Part shown: positions 23,111-35,240 of the stretch, piece by piece
How the letters are laid out: every line of letters starts with the position of its first letter
Position numbering within the stretch: the stretch's first letter is position 1
Source of the DNA: Scalesia atractyloides
Taxonomy: Eukaryota; Streptophyta; Magnoliopsida; Asterales; Asteraceae
Direction of reading: 5' to 3'
Length of the DNA stretch: 64,000 bases
Assembly (NCBI GenBank): GCA_947069175.1
Contig: CAMTDV010001633.1
Location: 59,130,102 to 59,194,101 of the forward strand
Position numbers and translations under genes: made by a program
Notes under the pieces: generated by a model
The model's input: only the letters and a program-made list of their open reading frames with translations
Told to the model about the DNA's origin: nothing
The model's database searches: none

Positions 23111-25600
23111 ATGCATGCATGTGAGTTTTGCTATAAGTTCATAAATATGAAAGTGTTACTTGCATTTATGAGAAATGATTGATGATAATATGAATATGAT
23201 GATGTTCTTGGATGAGTAATGTTTGATGCATATGAGTACATGCATGTTGATGAAGATATGATATGTGTGCATTAAGTGCTTGTACATAGACATGCATGAG
23301 GATGTATGATCATGAAATGATGAACAATGCATGGTATGATGAAGATGATTTTTAATCAGGTTATAAACACTAAATATATATTTATTTTAAGTGTTAAAAT
23401 AGCATGGAATTTTGCCATAAAGTTTGCTAGCTTGCATGTTGTACTTTGTGCTTAAAAGTGTTGTAAAATATGTGAAATCGCATGATTTATATGACCTACA
23501 CAAAACTTCACTAATCTGATTATAACCATCATTTATTCAGTATATAACATGTATTGTGTTAAAATATGAAGTCGTTTCGAGTTCTGATGGTTATGGTAAC
23601 GTTTGACGCAAAACTATGCGGTAAAAACGGTAAAAATCGCCTTTTTAAAAGGTTTTTACGAAACCGTTTTAGATCAGTAACTAAACTGATACTTTTGATA
23701 TCAATATAAATATTTTAACTTATATTAAGTTTATTTGGTGTTTGGTTAGTCATACGTGACTTCCGACACCCGAAAACGTTACCGAATCGCTAAAATACGC
23801 ATTTTTCAATGTACACAAGAATGGGTATGAGTGAACCTTATGTGTTTAAATGTGTTATGTGATTTAAATATGTGTATATGATAATATGTTAAGTTTGACA
23901 TGATAGCGGGAATTAGTCTATGCATGTACACTTGTATGTTTAAAACGGTGGAATCGATAAAATCGCGTTAAAGTGTAACTTATTTGTCGAGCATGAAAAT
24001 TGATACATAGGTTAACTTAATAAGTTATTTCATGTATGCATGCTTTAAAAATGATAAAGTGTATGAGTTAACGAGATTTCACGTGTTATGATATTGTGTA
24101 AATGTGCATGTTTATGTATATATATTACGACGCGCAAATCATGGATGTATAGTACTTATAAACGGTAGTGTTAACGGATATAATATTAAGGTCACCAATA
24201 AAATCGTTCAAGTCGCAAAGTCCTAAAATATATACATATGAACCCACATATATATTAAAGTGCCAACATAATAAAAAAGTAATGACTTTTTGAGAAAATC
24301 TCAAAATTATGTGAAAATTCTAAGTATTGGAGAAACTTAGGAATATTGTAAAATATTGATTATTAAATCGTTCCTACGTATATTAGGACGTGTAGAATCA
24401 AATTGTGGGATCACGCTAATTTAATTACGCACCGAAAGGTGAGTGTCACTAAACCCCTTCTTTTTACTGTTTTGTATATGTTTTGGGGGAAGAACACGCC
24501 TTAAAAGGGACTAAAGATGTTTTTGAATAAAACATACCTTTGCTTATGTAAAATGTATATTTTCATGGAAAATATATGATTTTGATGATATCAATATGTT
24601 TCGGGTAGAAACGGTTTTGTGAATAAATATGTTTCGGGGATGAAATGGTGTTTTAGAGAAAACGACCGTGTAGATTTAAAAATGCTTAAATCTAAAGTTG
24701 TGACGAATTGGCTCGGTCTCAAGAGAGTGAGTACCGGGTATGGTTTACGTTTCGGTGGGGACTTCGGGGAATTCGTACAACATAAAATATTAAATTTATC
24801 ATTTTAGTAGGATATATATATTGTTCATAAGGCAAGCGATATAGATGGCCAGATATGGGCGCATGCGCAATTATTGCTGTTTAGTCATTTAAGTATTGAA
24901 CACGTGGAATTGTTGGTAGATCTATCGGGTTGACTACCCCGTCGTGATCGGTTGCTCCGATCAAGTCAAACGACGAATTGATATTCTATTATAGTCTAGT
25001 CTTGATTATACCCTTATTGTTAATGTATAGTTCGTATTGTCTTGCAAACATACGAGTCTGAACATTTGATGCTATAAATTTAATATGTAAAACTTGGGAA
25101 GATGCTTTAGATCGAAGGTTTCAGGGAAACGCTTGCGACGGCTGACCCATGGATTTTATTAAGGAAATAAATAAAATTTGGAAAATATTATTTGGATACT
25201 TTGATAATAAACACATAATTAGAAAGTTTTCCTTGTTTTAATTTTGAATATGCGAGCTCACCCTCCTTTGTGTTGACACTTGATTTTAACGTGTTCTTCA
25301 AGTACTTGAGCATGGCTTCGGGAATCTTTGGCGTGTCTTGTGGTTGTGATGCATGTTCTGTTTAATAATAAACTTTGGACAACTTTAAAACTTATTTGGG
25401 ACCGACCGTATTAAGATCCATAAGGATCAAGACAACTTAACTACTCTATGGTTGTGGTTTATGTTTAAACTTGAAAACAATATTTTAATTAAGTAATATG
25501 CCCAAAATTAACGATGCGCCGTCCACTAAGATATTTATGGGCACCAACTTCCATCACCATTACGTTTGTATTTCCACTGCGACGTTTTTGGGATGTTACA
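21668..25600 (+). mobile_element. 3' LTR (LTR-B), about 3.9 kb
   Basis: The repeat starts TGTGACACC after the polypurine tract and ends GGGATGTTACA, where homology to LTR-A3 begins at once. Position after integrase and orientation identify it as the 3' LTR. It contains a GCTCGGCCGAGC palindrome at 22547-22558 and a (TG)n tract at 23088-23111. No ORF is convincing; the short ORFs 22462-22743 and 24619-24807 are not recognised. The partner 5' LTR is absent. Confidence 0.82.
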
Positions 25601-27150
25601 CGACACCTCCTGATTACCACGTTTACTTGGTCCATTGACGGGTCAAAGTTATTAATAAAAAGTCAAACTGGGTCAGATTTTGAAATAACTTCATATACGA
25701 TAATGTAGGTGCTATAAAATCAGTTTTAACCCTTTAATAACTTGGTAATAAGTATTAGAACATGTATAAGCATGTTTGGCACATCAAGTCTAGGTCTAAG
25801 GTCGGTTCGCAACCGAAAGTCACAAAGTTTGACTTTTACTTTGACTTTCGGTTCTGTCCCGAATTAACAACCTTAGTTACTGATTCTAAGTTGCATTGTG
25901 ACCATGTTAGGTTGTTGTATAACCCTCTGGAGTTACATTACATAGTCACATAGTAATCCGAGTTTGTACGCAAGTATCCGTTAATTATGCCAAACTTTGC
26001 TAAAATGCCCTTCATGCTTAAAAATGAGGTTTTAACTACAAATGAACATATGAATGGCTTGTAAACTGAAATATGATAAAAGTTTAACTTCTTTTTAGGT
26101 TAACATTTTGGTCATAAACGGAGTTTTGATTAAATAAGCGTAATTTACGCTTTTAAGTGACCAAATCGACGTTTTGGCGTATAAAATGATTTAAACATAA
26201 TTTTGACACCAAAACTCTTTACCTACTGATGTAATATCATAATTAGGATTAGCTGGGAAACCTATTCAGATTATAAACTAAGTTTATATGCAAGTCCATG
26301 CATTAAGTCCTTAAATGACGATATTACCCTTACGACACCTAAAATGGATTTTAATTATTTTTAATGAACAAAACCTATTACTCACTGATGTATTATATTA
26401 TATAACATATTTTCATCATACAAACCTGTTCATAACATCAGTTCACTCAAATACCATTTGAATCGTCATTTAGCGACTTAATCGCCGTATCGGCGCATAG
26501 TATGGTTTAAAACCATATTAGAGCATCAAGACTTAATACCTACTGATTTCAAAACTTACTAATATATATTTACAGTAGGTACATGATCTAAACTCAGATT
26601 CCCAAATAATTCGTCAAGTGATGCGTGAAATGACCAAAATGCCCTTTCGAGGCATAGTTTGGTCTTAAACTATAAACCACACGTATTGACAAACATGTAA
26701 AACTGTAAACAAGGTCATTTTGAACTATCTCAAGTTATTTATAAAATGTGCCAAGTGCACCTAAAACCATTTTAAGGATTATTTTCAAAATGTGTCGGTT
26801 ATTAGTATTTACCAGTGAAAACTGAGGTATTTTCAAAAGATCAAGTTACATGTGACAACACGAAACAGGTAGGGAGCTGCTTTGTAGTGACATAAGAGGA
26901 TTTTGCAAGTCCTTAGATTACCTGAAGTCTGTTAAACAAATACTTTGTATATATTTATTTCGATATGCCTGTGGATCTTTCATTACAAGCCTTGTAATTT
27001 TTATTTGAACTTTGAAGACTCGGTTTGTAATAGTATTTTAAATCCAAGACTTCCGTGATGCTGTGTTTGTTTGGTTATGATGTTATCAACTACGTCACGA
27101 TATTCCCCATCCGGGCCCACCGGGTTACACGTGGAAAACGGGGTGTGACA
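25601..27150 (+). mobile_element. Truncated LTR-A3
   Basis: This matches LTR-A2 from about 16799 to its 3' end, and ends GGGGTGTGACA at 27150. It lacks the 5' ~740 bp (replaced at the LTR-B junction), the 414-bp nested LTR, and an internal ~930 bp. The internal deletion joins CACACGTAT (equivalent to 18283-18291) to TGACAAACATG (equivalent to 19224 on) across the repeated word CACRYGTAT. The right flank CCATGGATGAGAGG is identical to that of LTR-A2. Confidence 0.88.
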
Positions 27151-27819
27151 CCATGGATGAGAGGCGTTGGTGGTTGTTGGAATGAGCGCCCGTTGGGGAC
27201 CGAAAAGTACACATGTGCCTGTATACATAGAAGGGAATGAGGGTGAGTCGTGCGCTTACTTTCCTTTGTGTTTTTGTTTGTTTTGTCTAACTTTGTTTCA
27301 TTATGTAGAGAAAGTTGTGTATAACATACTTTTGGAGGATGTGCCCGGTGGGATGGGCTTGAAGAAGCTTAATGAGAATGTGAAGCCATGGTCAGAGCAG
27401 ATTGTAGATAATTTTATGTTTCCAACTGAGGTAGTGGCGGGGAGCCATCCACTGAAAATAACAACCCAATGATTACGGTTAGGCATTCGAAAGCTTCCGC
27501 AACTAAAATTATTTTGACTTCTACTACCCCAAGCGTTGATCTGATTCCTCCACCCTCGCCTCTGCTTTCCCCGGTTCAAAACAAAGGGGAAAATATTGAA
27601 GAGGGGGCACGAGAGCCAGTGGTGCCTGAGATTGATGCTGCTGAGCACATTGAAATGGGTAATGTTGGGTCGGAGAAAGCTGATGCTCTAACAACTGAAT
27701 TACCTTTATATGAAGTTTCTACCCCAAGGATGGGTCGGGCATCGATGCAGAGCCGACTTAAGTGCAAGCCAATCAAAGATTTTGCTTTGGGCCTCACTCC
27801 TATAAAGGCCTCCAATTAG
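27151..27819 (+). pseudogene. PF04195-type gene, middle exons
   Basis: The frame VGMSARWGPKSTHVPVYIEG (to 27242) matches the family block VAAGMS..W...VPVY.EG. An apparent 66-bp intron follows (27243-27308, GTGAGT...TATGTAG). Joining across it reads GNEEKVVYNILLEDVPGGMG, continuing to a stop at 27472. A second ORF, 27469-27819 (116 aa), is a Pro/Glu/Ser-rich linker (TPSVDLIPPPSPLLSP region), usual between the N-domain and coiled coil of this family. The gene is broken by stops and a later MITE. Its start lies in the duplicated junction. Confidence 0.6.
27243..27308 (+). other. Putative intron in the PF04195-type gene
   Basis: GTGAGT begins and TATGTAG ends a 66-bp T-rich segment. Removing it restores a continuous frame through VPVYIEGNE and EKVVYNILLED. 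A spliced structure is unusual for a retroelement gag but known for plant gypsy-type transposase genes. Confidence 0.5.
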
Positions 27820-28027
27820 AAAAAAATACATCTATTATTTTTGTTATTGGTTTACGAAGGGGATAAAATGAGATATGTTATTTATTGTTATTGGTTTACG
27901 AAGGGGCAGAAATAACTTTTAGTGATTAGTGTGAAAGTTCTTTTCTTTTATCTTCATATTAATGATTAGATACAAGTAACCACATAATCTAGTTAAATTA
28001 ATCACATAATCATCTATTAAATATATA

Positions 28028-28371
28028 TAAGACCATCCGTAGTGGGGCAGTATTTATGCGTGAATTGTCCCGAAAAACGCCCCGAACCACTATGGTGGGC
28101 GTTGGTTTGGGTTTTTTTTTTGTTTTGGCGTGTTTTATAAACGCCTTTAATTTGTAAACTTGACCAATGAGAAGCGAGGACCATTGATTATTTGTGTTAA
28201 TTTAAATAAAATTAATAATTGGTTAGTCATGGAATGGGCATTATGGGGCATTATACCACTACACCCGTTTTAAGATAATGCCCCATAATGCCCTTTGCTG
28301 ACTGGACCGCCACATAGCAAAACACACAAGGGTGGGGACATTATCTTCCCCTCCCACTACACATGGTCTAA
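28028..28371. mobile_element. Harbinger-like MITE with TSD TAA
   Basis: 28031-28368 (338 bp) has TIRs GACCATCCGTAGTGGGG and, in reverse complement, GACCATGTGTAGTGGGA, flanked by TAA on both sides. A 3-bp TAA/TTA duplication fits the PIF/Harbinger superfamily. Inside are further inverted blocks (GGGGCATTATGGGGCATTA and TAATGCCCCATAATGCCC). Non-coding. Confidence 0.82.
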
Positions 28372-28619
28372 TAAGTAACCATATAATAGTTTCTTTTTAT
28401 AGAACATCACTATAATATAAAAATACCACAACGTATTCATTTTATCAAAAATCAGTATAATATATAAAATACCATCAGATACTTCATACAAAGTAACGAA
28501 AAAAATATCAGTTAAAATCTGAAAAGGGCCTCGCATTTCAAGTTCGCTTTATGCCTCCAAATACGTTGAGCCGGCCTTGCACCAAAGTATGGAGTGAGGC
28601 TCTGCACGTGTAGGGTAAC

Positions 28620-29863
28620 AAAGAAGATGAATATGACATTCCTTTGACCTAGTGTGCACCCCAAAAGAGGCCTGTTAGGCAGTCCTCTTTAAGCATGGCT
28701 GTGGGTAATAGTGGTGATGTTGGTGGTGGTGATGGCGGTTATCCTCCCTAGTGAAACGGAACTTGGGTATTATTATCAGACCTTCACCGAGCAGCGTGCG
28801 GATGAACCCTACCAATTGTCATCCACCTTGAAAGAAGGTTCAAATTTGAAGTCCGGAGTGACTTTCTAGGAGTTTATGTGGGGATGCCTTCCGCCTAAGG
28901 AATATTTGTATTAGCGAAGACGTTCCACTAAGAGTTTATAGAATGCACATATTGCGGCTATGTGCAACAATTTTTCGACTAGCATGGAGATGGCGCGGCA
29001 ATGGAGAGTTGTGAACCAAGAACGGGATGCATTGAAGCTTGAAACAACAAGTTTTAAAACCGGGCAAGCGTGATATGAAGCTGAGAAACCAAGGTCGTTG
29101 GAAAACCAGATAAGTTTGAGGAGAAGAAGAAACTGATACAGTGAAAGGTTGCAGGTGTGAACAAAGAGCTAAGAATGTTGCTGCTGAATTGGCCAATAAG
29201 CAAAAGGAATGGGTTGAAGCATGTAAGAGGGATAATGATACTTTATAGGTTGCCCACGATCTAAATGATGAACTTAAGGCTCGACGCGATCAGGCAGAAC
29301 AAAAAAGTGTTGAATATGCGCAATCCATAGTAGCGAAAGATGAGGAGATTGCAAGACTGAAGAGACTGATCTGGTTGCGCATGAGGAGACTGTGCATAGA
29401 GCTTGCTAAAGATGTTCAAGTAAAGGATTTTGAGATTGTGGAGCTGAAACGTGAGTTGGCTGAGCACATCACTACTTTATAGGATAAGGAGATTAGCGAA
29501 GGTACTCAAAAGAACACGTCTGATGACGTTGAGGCCAAATTATCGAGATAAAGCTAATGAAGCTTATGTTCACGCGAAGCTACTCATGGAGGTTGTTGGA
29601 AATGCAAACTTATGGCTTTGCGATGTGGTATGGCGTATGTAAGTTTAAATTCTTTGTCTTTTACCTCCTTGCGGTCTTGCTTGTATTTATACTTTGTTTG
29701 TTAGTGTGTAGGTTGCCAATGCGATAATCAATTCCACAGAGCTGGCTACATCCAGTGGGGCGCTAACGCATGCTGTGCGTCGCAATGGTCATCAGCTAGG
29801 CTACTGGGAATGTCTTGCATATATTGAGCATGATATGAAGGTACCTTTCACTGAACAATATCC
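28620..29863 (+). pseudogene. PF04195-type gene, coiled-coil 3' part
   Basis: Broken frames encode a charged helical region, for example ANKQKEWVEACKRDND, LNDELKARRDQAEQKSVEY and AKDVQVKDFEIVELKRELAE (about 29180-29480). This is the coiled coil that follows the N-terminal domain in this family. A putative 73-bp intron (29639-29711, GTAAGT...GTGTAG) then leads to VANAIINSTELATSSGAL, a typical C-terminal block. Many stops make it dead. The intervening 28372-28619 is AT-rich with no recognised coding. Confidence 0.55.
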
Positions 29864-29876
29864 TAAATTGAGAAAT

Positions 29877-31016
29877 TGTTGGTGCATATTCTGTGACAAC
29901 AGCTTAATAGTTTAGTCTTTAGATATCTTGTAATAGTAAAACGATAAACGGTTAACGGGTACAACTTTGTAAAGTTAGTTGACAGTGATTGGGCCAAACG
30001 AAACCCACATTGGTGGTGTGGTTGTTGAATTGGGCCTGCCGAATTCGCAGGCCTGTGTGAAACCAAGTCCATCATGCATGCTTATGTTATATGAACAAGT
30101 CTTTGCATTAGGGTTAGGGTTAAGCACTTCAAAACAAATTACAGAGAGTTGAGAGAGAATTCGTATAGAGAGAGGCTAGGACGAATTTGTGAAGTGTTTG
30201 AATTGTGCAAATAATTTGCATTTTGTAATTTAACTTATACTTGGTCAAATTGCATAGAATGGTAAGGATGAATGTATGCATTGTCCAGTTGTCTTATAAT
30301 TTGCCAAACTGTTGTCCCATATTAACCATTTGATGTAGTTTGATCAAATAAAGGTCAAACATGCAAACACTTTACCTTTTGGCAGTTTGACTTTTATTTG
30401 GTCAAACTGCACATGATGGTAAGGCTGATCTTGCAAAGTTGTCAAACACTTATTCACAAATGTTTGCCTTCTGCCCCTTATAAACCATTTTGATGCAGTT
30501 TAACCTAATAAGAGTCAAATAACCAAAAACTTTGCATTGTGCACTTTCGACTTTTATATGGTCAAACTGCATAACATGATGTCTTTTATTTTACTTTAAT
30601 ATACTATGTCTTAAAGTCTAGTTTTAGCATGCACATAACAAGAACCTAACCTATCAAACTTTGCATTGTGAAGTTTGACTTTTATTTGGTCAAACTGCAC
30701 AGAATGGTCACTGTAGATTAAAATGTATATGTTCACACTTGTTCACCTATTGAAACACTAATGTGAAATTGCTCACAATACACACATATACTAGTCACAA
30801 CGTTGGATTAACCATGTATAATTACACAACATATCTTGATGAAGGGATGAACCAGGTATGTTGAAGATGATGTACCAGGTGTAAAAAAGAAGGGTTTTGA
30901 GGGTTTATAAAGGTTTTTCAAATAAAACATGGAAAGGACGAAATTTCCCTCATGTTTTCTGCATGTGAGGGTCTTGGCCGTTAGTTTATGACGGTGTTTA
31001 GGCTGAAAGCCTAACA
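29877..31016 (+). mobile_element. Possible LTR remnant with internal repeats
   Basis: The segment begins TGTTGGTGCATATTC and a CCTAACA lies at 31010-31016, resembling copia LTR ends. No matching TSD was found (GAAAT versus TTGTG), so the boundaries are tentative. Within it a word CTTTTATTTGGTCAAACTGC recurs at 30391, 30551 and 30679, with a diverged copy near 30234, giving a degenerate repeat of 128-160 bp. No ORF is supported. Confidence 0.35.
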
Positions 31017-31157
31017 TTGTGACAGATTAAAAGGTTAATAACTGATTGTGCAACAAAAAACTATTAGTACCCGATATTGAAATTTGACTGAAACCACAAG
31101 GACTAACTGTGTAATTTCACACGCACACACACACATACACACACACACATATATATA

Positions 31158-31543
31158 GGGAGAGGATCATGAGAAAACCACTTAAATGTGAGAAAACTAG
31201 AAAACTAACTAAAAATGCCAAAAAAAGCATTAAAAAATACAATTTTTTTTACAATTTTTTTTATAAAAAATCGATGTTTTTTATGTATAAGAAAAAACTT
31301 TTTTTCAAAAAAAAAAACTTGTACTGCACATGTGCACTATATGTGTACTACACATGTGCATTATATGTATATGTTGCACATGTGCATTATATGTTTTTTT
31401 ATTTTTAAAAGAAAAGTTTTTTATATAATATATGTAGCGATTTTTTATAAAAAAATCAAAAAACAAATTGATATGTTTTTTTGGCTTTTTTAGTTAGTTT
31501 TTTGGTTTTCTCATTTAAACTAGTTTTCTCATGATCCATCCCC
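31158..31543. mobile_element. MITE flanked by (TA)n, family M2 copy 2
   Basis: A 386-bp element with ends GGGAGAGGATCATGAGAAAA and, in reverse complement, GGGATGGATCATGAGAAAA. It is the same family as 13591-13937. The centre holds GCACATGTGC palindromes (31326, 31352 and 31377 region). It is flanked by (CA)n(TA)n on the left and (TA)n on the right. Confidence 0.82.
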
Positions 31544-31570
31544 TATATATATATATATATATATGTGTGT

Positions 31571-31834
31571 GTGAGGGGGGTTAACGTACAATATTCCTTA
31601 ACGTACGAGCGTATAATATGAAATTACGCACGTTATAAACCTCAAAACCCTAATCACGCATGTTGAAAAAACATAATCATGTATGGTTATGATTTTCAAC
31701 ATGCGTGATCATTGTTTTTCAACATGCGTGTTTATGGTTTTCCAGCATGCGTTATTAGGGTTTTGAGTTTTATATTGTGCGTAATTCATATCATACGCTC
31801 GTACGTTAAGGAATATTGGATTTTTCACTTTCAC
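31571..31834. mobile_element. MITE with GTGA...TCAC ends, family M3
   Basis: A 264-bp element. The left side reads CAATATTCCTTAACGTACGA and the right side has its inverse, TCGTACGTTAAGGAATATTG, giving a near-perfect hairpin. The middle also contains inverse ACATGCGT words. It lies between (TA)n tracts at 31545-31564 and 31835-31862. Confidence 0.8.
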
Positions 31835-32356
31835 TATATATATATATATATGTATATATATAGGGGCAGGATTTGGAGAAAACCACTATAAGTGTGAAAA
31901 CGGTGAGAACGACCCTCAACCGTTGGATCAAAACAATCTATGGATTAGATTGGCCAAGTGGTGACAAAACTTTATTATGTGGACGCGCTTCATTAAGGGT
32001 AAAAGGATCTTTTTACTGCTCTAATATAAAACGCCAAGCTCATGAGTAAAAGCCATTAAAATTCTCGCCTTAAACTACAAGCCATACAGTCCCCTTCCAG
32101 ATGAAACGCCATATTTATCTAAACTTGATGATAAAACACGTTGCAGCTTTAACTGATGAGGTGAACAAACAGTAACTGAAACTTTATTACTAAAAAAATT
32201 TATTACTAACATTTGTTATAAAAAATCCCTCCTAAACTACTTGCCAAAAACATCATTTATATAAACGACATTACCATCCCTTCCATTGATCATACTAAAA
32301 AACGTCATCTTTACCCCAAACGCCAAGTTTTAAAAAAAAACTCTGAAAGAGAAAAA

Positions 32357-32920
32357 ATGGCAAAAATCATTTCATGGAGATTCAAAACTAGAATCAATAG
32401 ATTCATAATCCTCTTTGACAACAGAAGAAGAGTATTTGTGAAAACCATCAAAACTATAATGAACTTGGAGGAAGAAGTACAGAGGGGGATCCTAGCACAT
32501 GGCGTTCCTCTTGATAACCTCTGTGAGAAAAGACAAATGGTTATACGAAGATTAACAAGAAAATTTGGATCGAACAATGCAAATCCAATTATGGACCCAG
32601 TAATCCAATCATGGCGTTATCATGAAGACACTGACATAGTGACTGTTGTATGTGACGACGGGGAGCAGGAAGACTACACGTTTAAAAACATCATGACCAA
32701 AGAGAGTCTTGGGGTCCTAGAGGAGTTAAACGACGCAACATGTTTGAACACAGACATGACCCTAAAATTGGCATTGTTGCATGAAAAGTTCATATGGATG
32801 TTTTAAAATCTTCATGGAGAAGAAACCGATGAAAGTGAAGATTTGGATGAGAAATTGGATGAAGAATCCGAAGAAGAAGACGGGGAGCGATGGATACTTC
32901 TCAGACAAAATCCCTTCTGA
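32357..32920 (+). pseudogene. Unrecognised ~187-codon ORF with one in-frame stop
   Basis: The ATG at 32357 opens 149 codons to TAA 32804-32806. The same frame then continues for 37 more codons to TGA 32918-32920. The N-terminal part is basic (MAKIISWRFKTRINRFIILF, then VRRLTRKFG-like blocks). A middle block, IQSWRYHEDTDIVTVVCDDG, is mixed. The tail after the stop is strongly acidic (HGEETDESEDLDEKLDEESE). I do not recognise the family. It could be an element-encoded DNA-binding accessory protein or a captured host gene fragment. Its leader and first ~10 codons (Met-Ala-Lys/Asn...SWRF) recur, degenerate, three times downstream in the same element, and the acidic tail recurs near 33750-33840. 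Confidence 0.5.
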
Positions 32921-34050
32921 CAAGGAGTTTTATTTTTTTCTTTTCTTTTTATTGTGTGTCATTTTCTTTTTTTTGTTATGTATTCCGCTAATAAAATACT
33001 TTATTTCTCTAATTAGATATAAAACGCTAAAATGCTACAAATGCCAAACACCAAAAGTTAGTTAAATTGTATTTTTCTTTCTTTATCTAAAGCACCATAA
33101 CTTTATTTTCCATACAAAAGGTTAATTAGTTGTATTTAGCCTTCTTTATCTGAAACGTCATTCATACCAAAACGTCAAACTTAATGATGGGACGCCTTAC
33201 AACTTTAACAGATAAACGCTAAACAAACAGTAAATGAAACGACATAAACTTTATTACTAACATTTATTATAAAAAAATCTCGCCTAAACTACGCGCCAAA
33301 AACATCTATATAACAACGTCTCAGGACCTTCCATTGATGACATCAAAAACATCTATATAAACAACGCCATATTTTACTGAATACCATCCAATTTATAACG
33401 GCAAAAGTTCAAAAACCACAGATACAAACATCGCTTCTTGGAGATTCAATTTTGTTCTAAATAAAGTTTCACTGAATGGGTTTGACAACATTCTTAAAGT
33501 GAGGATTAATAAATAACATTTTGGTGAATGAGATGGATAAACTCTTCAAGAAAAAGAGTTTGATGACTGTGGAGATTTGGATGAGAAGAAGACACAGATA
33601 ACAGTGAAGGGTGGGATGAAGAAGAGACTGATGCCCATAAAAACAAACGCCAAATCTTACTAAATGATCAACTTCGTCTAGAGCGGGGCGTCCAGCCGTG
33701 TAGGAATCGGCAAATATCTAAGGAATTCAAAAGTTCTAGAGACAAAATCTTCAAGAAAAAGAGACCGATGACAATGAAGATTTGGATTAGAAGAAGAGGC
33801 TGATGACAGTGAAGATTTGGATGAGAAATTTGATGAAGAGTTTTATTTTTATTTTTTTTACTTTTTGTGTCATTTTTTGTGGTTTGTTGGGTACTATTCC
33901 GCTAATAAAATACTTTATTTCTCTAATTAGTTATAAAACTCCAAAATGCCACAAACGCCAAACACCAAAACTATAATAAATGATGGGACCGCCTTACAAC
34001 TTTCATAGTCAAACGCCAAACTTAATAATGGGACGCCTTACATCTTTATC

Positions 34051-35240
34051 TTATTGAGTTTATCCTCACCTATTTTATTTACTGAAAAGTGTTCTTTTCT
34101 TTGGCATTATATGTGTGTGCGATCTTCTCTGGTTTGTTACGTACCTTCCAAATCACATGTTATGCACAAAAAAGTGATGTATGTTTCAAAACACGATAAC
34201 ATTATTTTGCCTTACACAAAGTTAATTAGTTGTATTTTGTCATCTTTATCTAAAACGCCATTCAAACAAAACGCAAACTTAATGATGGGGCACCTTACAA
34301 CTTTAACATATAAAGCTGAACAAACAGTAACTGAAATAACATAAACTTTATTACTAACATTTATTATAATAAATTCCCACCTAAACTACGCGCCAAAAAC
34401 ATCTTATTTAAAAACGCCATCATTTACTAAATACAATTCAATCTCAAACACCAGAAAGTTCAAAAACCACCCATGGCAAACGTCGTTTCTTGGAGATTCA
34501 GTTTGTACTCAATAAATTTTCACTCAATGTGTTGGACAAAGTTCTTAAGTGAGGATTTTGTCCATTAATCTTATTGAGTTTATCTTCACTTAATTTATTT
34601 ATTGAAATGTGTTCTTTTGCTTTGCGTTTATGTGTGTGTGTGTGAATCTTCTATGGTTTGTTATGTACCTTCCAAAACACATGTTATGCACAAAAAAGTG
34701 ATGTATGTTTCAAAACATGATAACATTATTTTGCCTTACAAAAAGTTAAATAGTTGTACTTTGTCATCTTTATCTAAAACGTCATTCAAACAAAACGCCA
34801 AACTTAATGATGGGACACCTTACAACTTTAACATATAAAGCTGAACAAACAGTAACTGAAACGACGTAAACTTTATTACTAACATTTATTATAATAAATT
34901 CTTGCCTAAATTACGCCCAAAACATCTTATATAAACAAACGCCATCATTTACTAAATACAATTCAATCTAAAACACGAGAAAGTTCAAAAACCATACATG
35001 GCAAACGTCGTTTCGTGGAGATTCAATTTTGTACTCAATAAAGTTTCACTCAATGTGTTGGACAAAATTCTTAAGTGAGGATTTCGTCCATCTCATTAAG
35101 CAAAATCATATTGAGTTTATCCACACCTAATTATTTATTGAAAGTGTTCTTTTGCTTTGGCGTTTATGTGTGTGTGCGTTCTTGTATGGTTTGTTATGTA
35201 CCTTCCAAATCACATGTTATGCACAAAAGTAATATATGAA
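34051..35240 (+). repeat. ~525-bp tandem repeat in element M4
   Basis: The word TTATTGAGTTTATC occurs at 34051, 34571 and, slightly changed, about 35109. Between them are aligned blocks such as ATGTTATGCACAAAAAAGTG and ACATATAAAGCTGAACAAAC. Two full units and part of a third are present; related, more diverged material extends upstream to about 33060. Confidence 0.8.

Noticed and set aside
22829..23116. ORF with His-Thr repeats and similar (HT)n ORFs at 22315-22515 and 38088-38300
   Set aside because: They come from (TG)n/(CA)n tracts within LTR-B or beside M7.
30100..30125. TTAGGGTTAGGGTT as an interstitial telomere
   Set aside because: Only two units, and the plant repeat is TTTAGGG; likely chance.
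29877..31016. Calling a confident solo LTR
   Set aside because: Ends look copia-like (TGTTGG...CCTAACA) but flanking 5-mers do not match, so it was kept only as a tentative feature.
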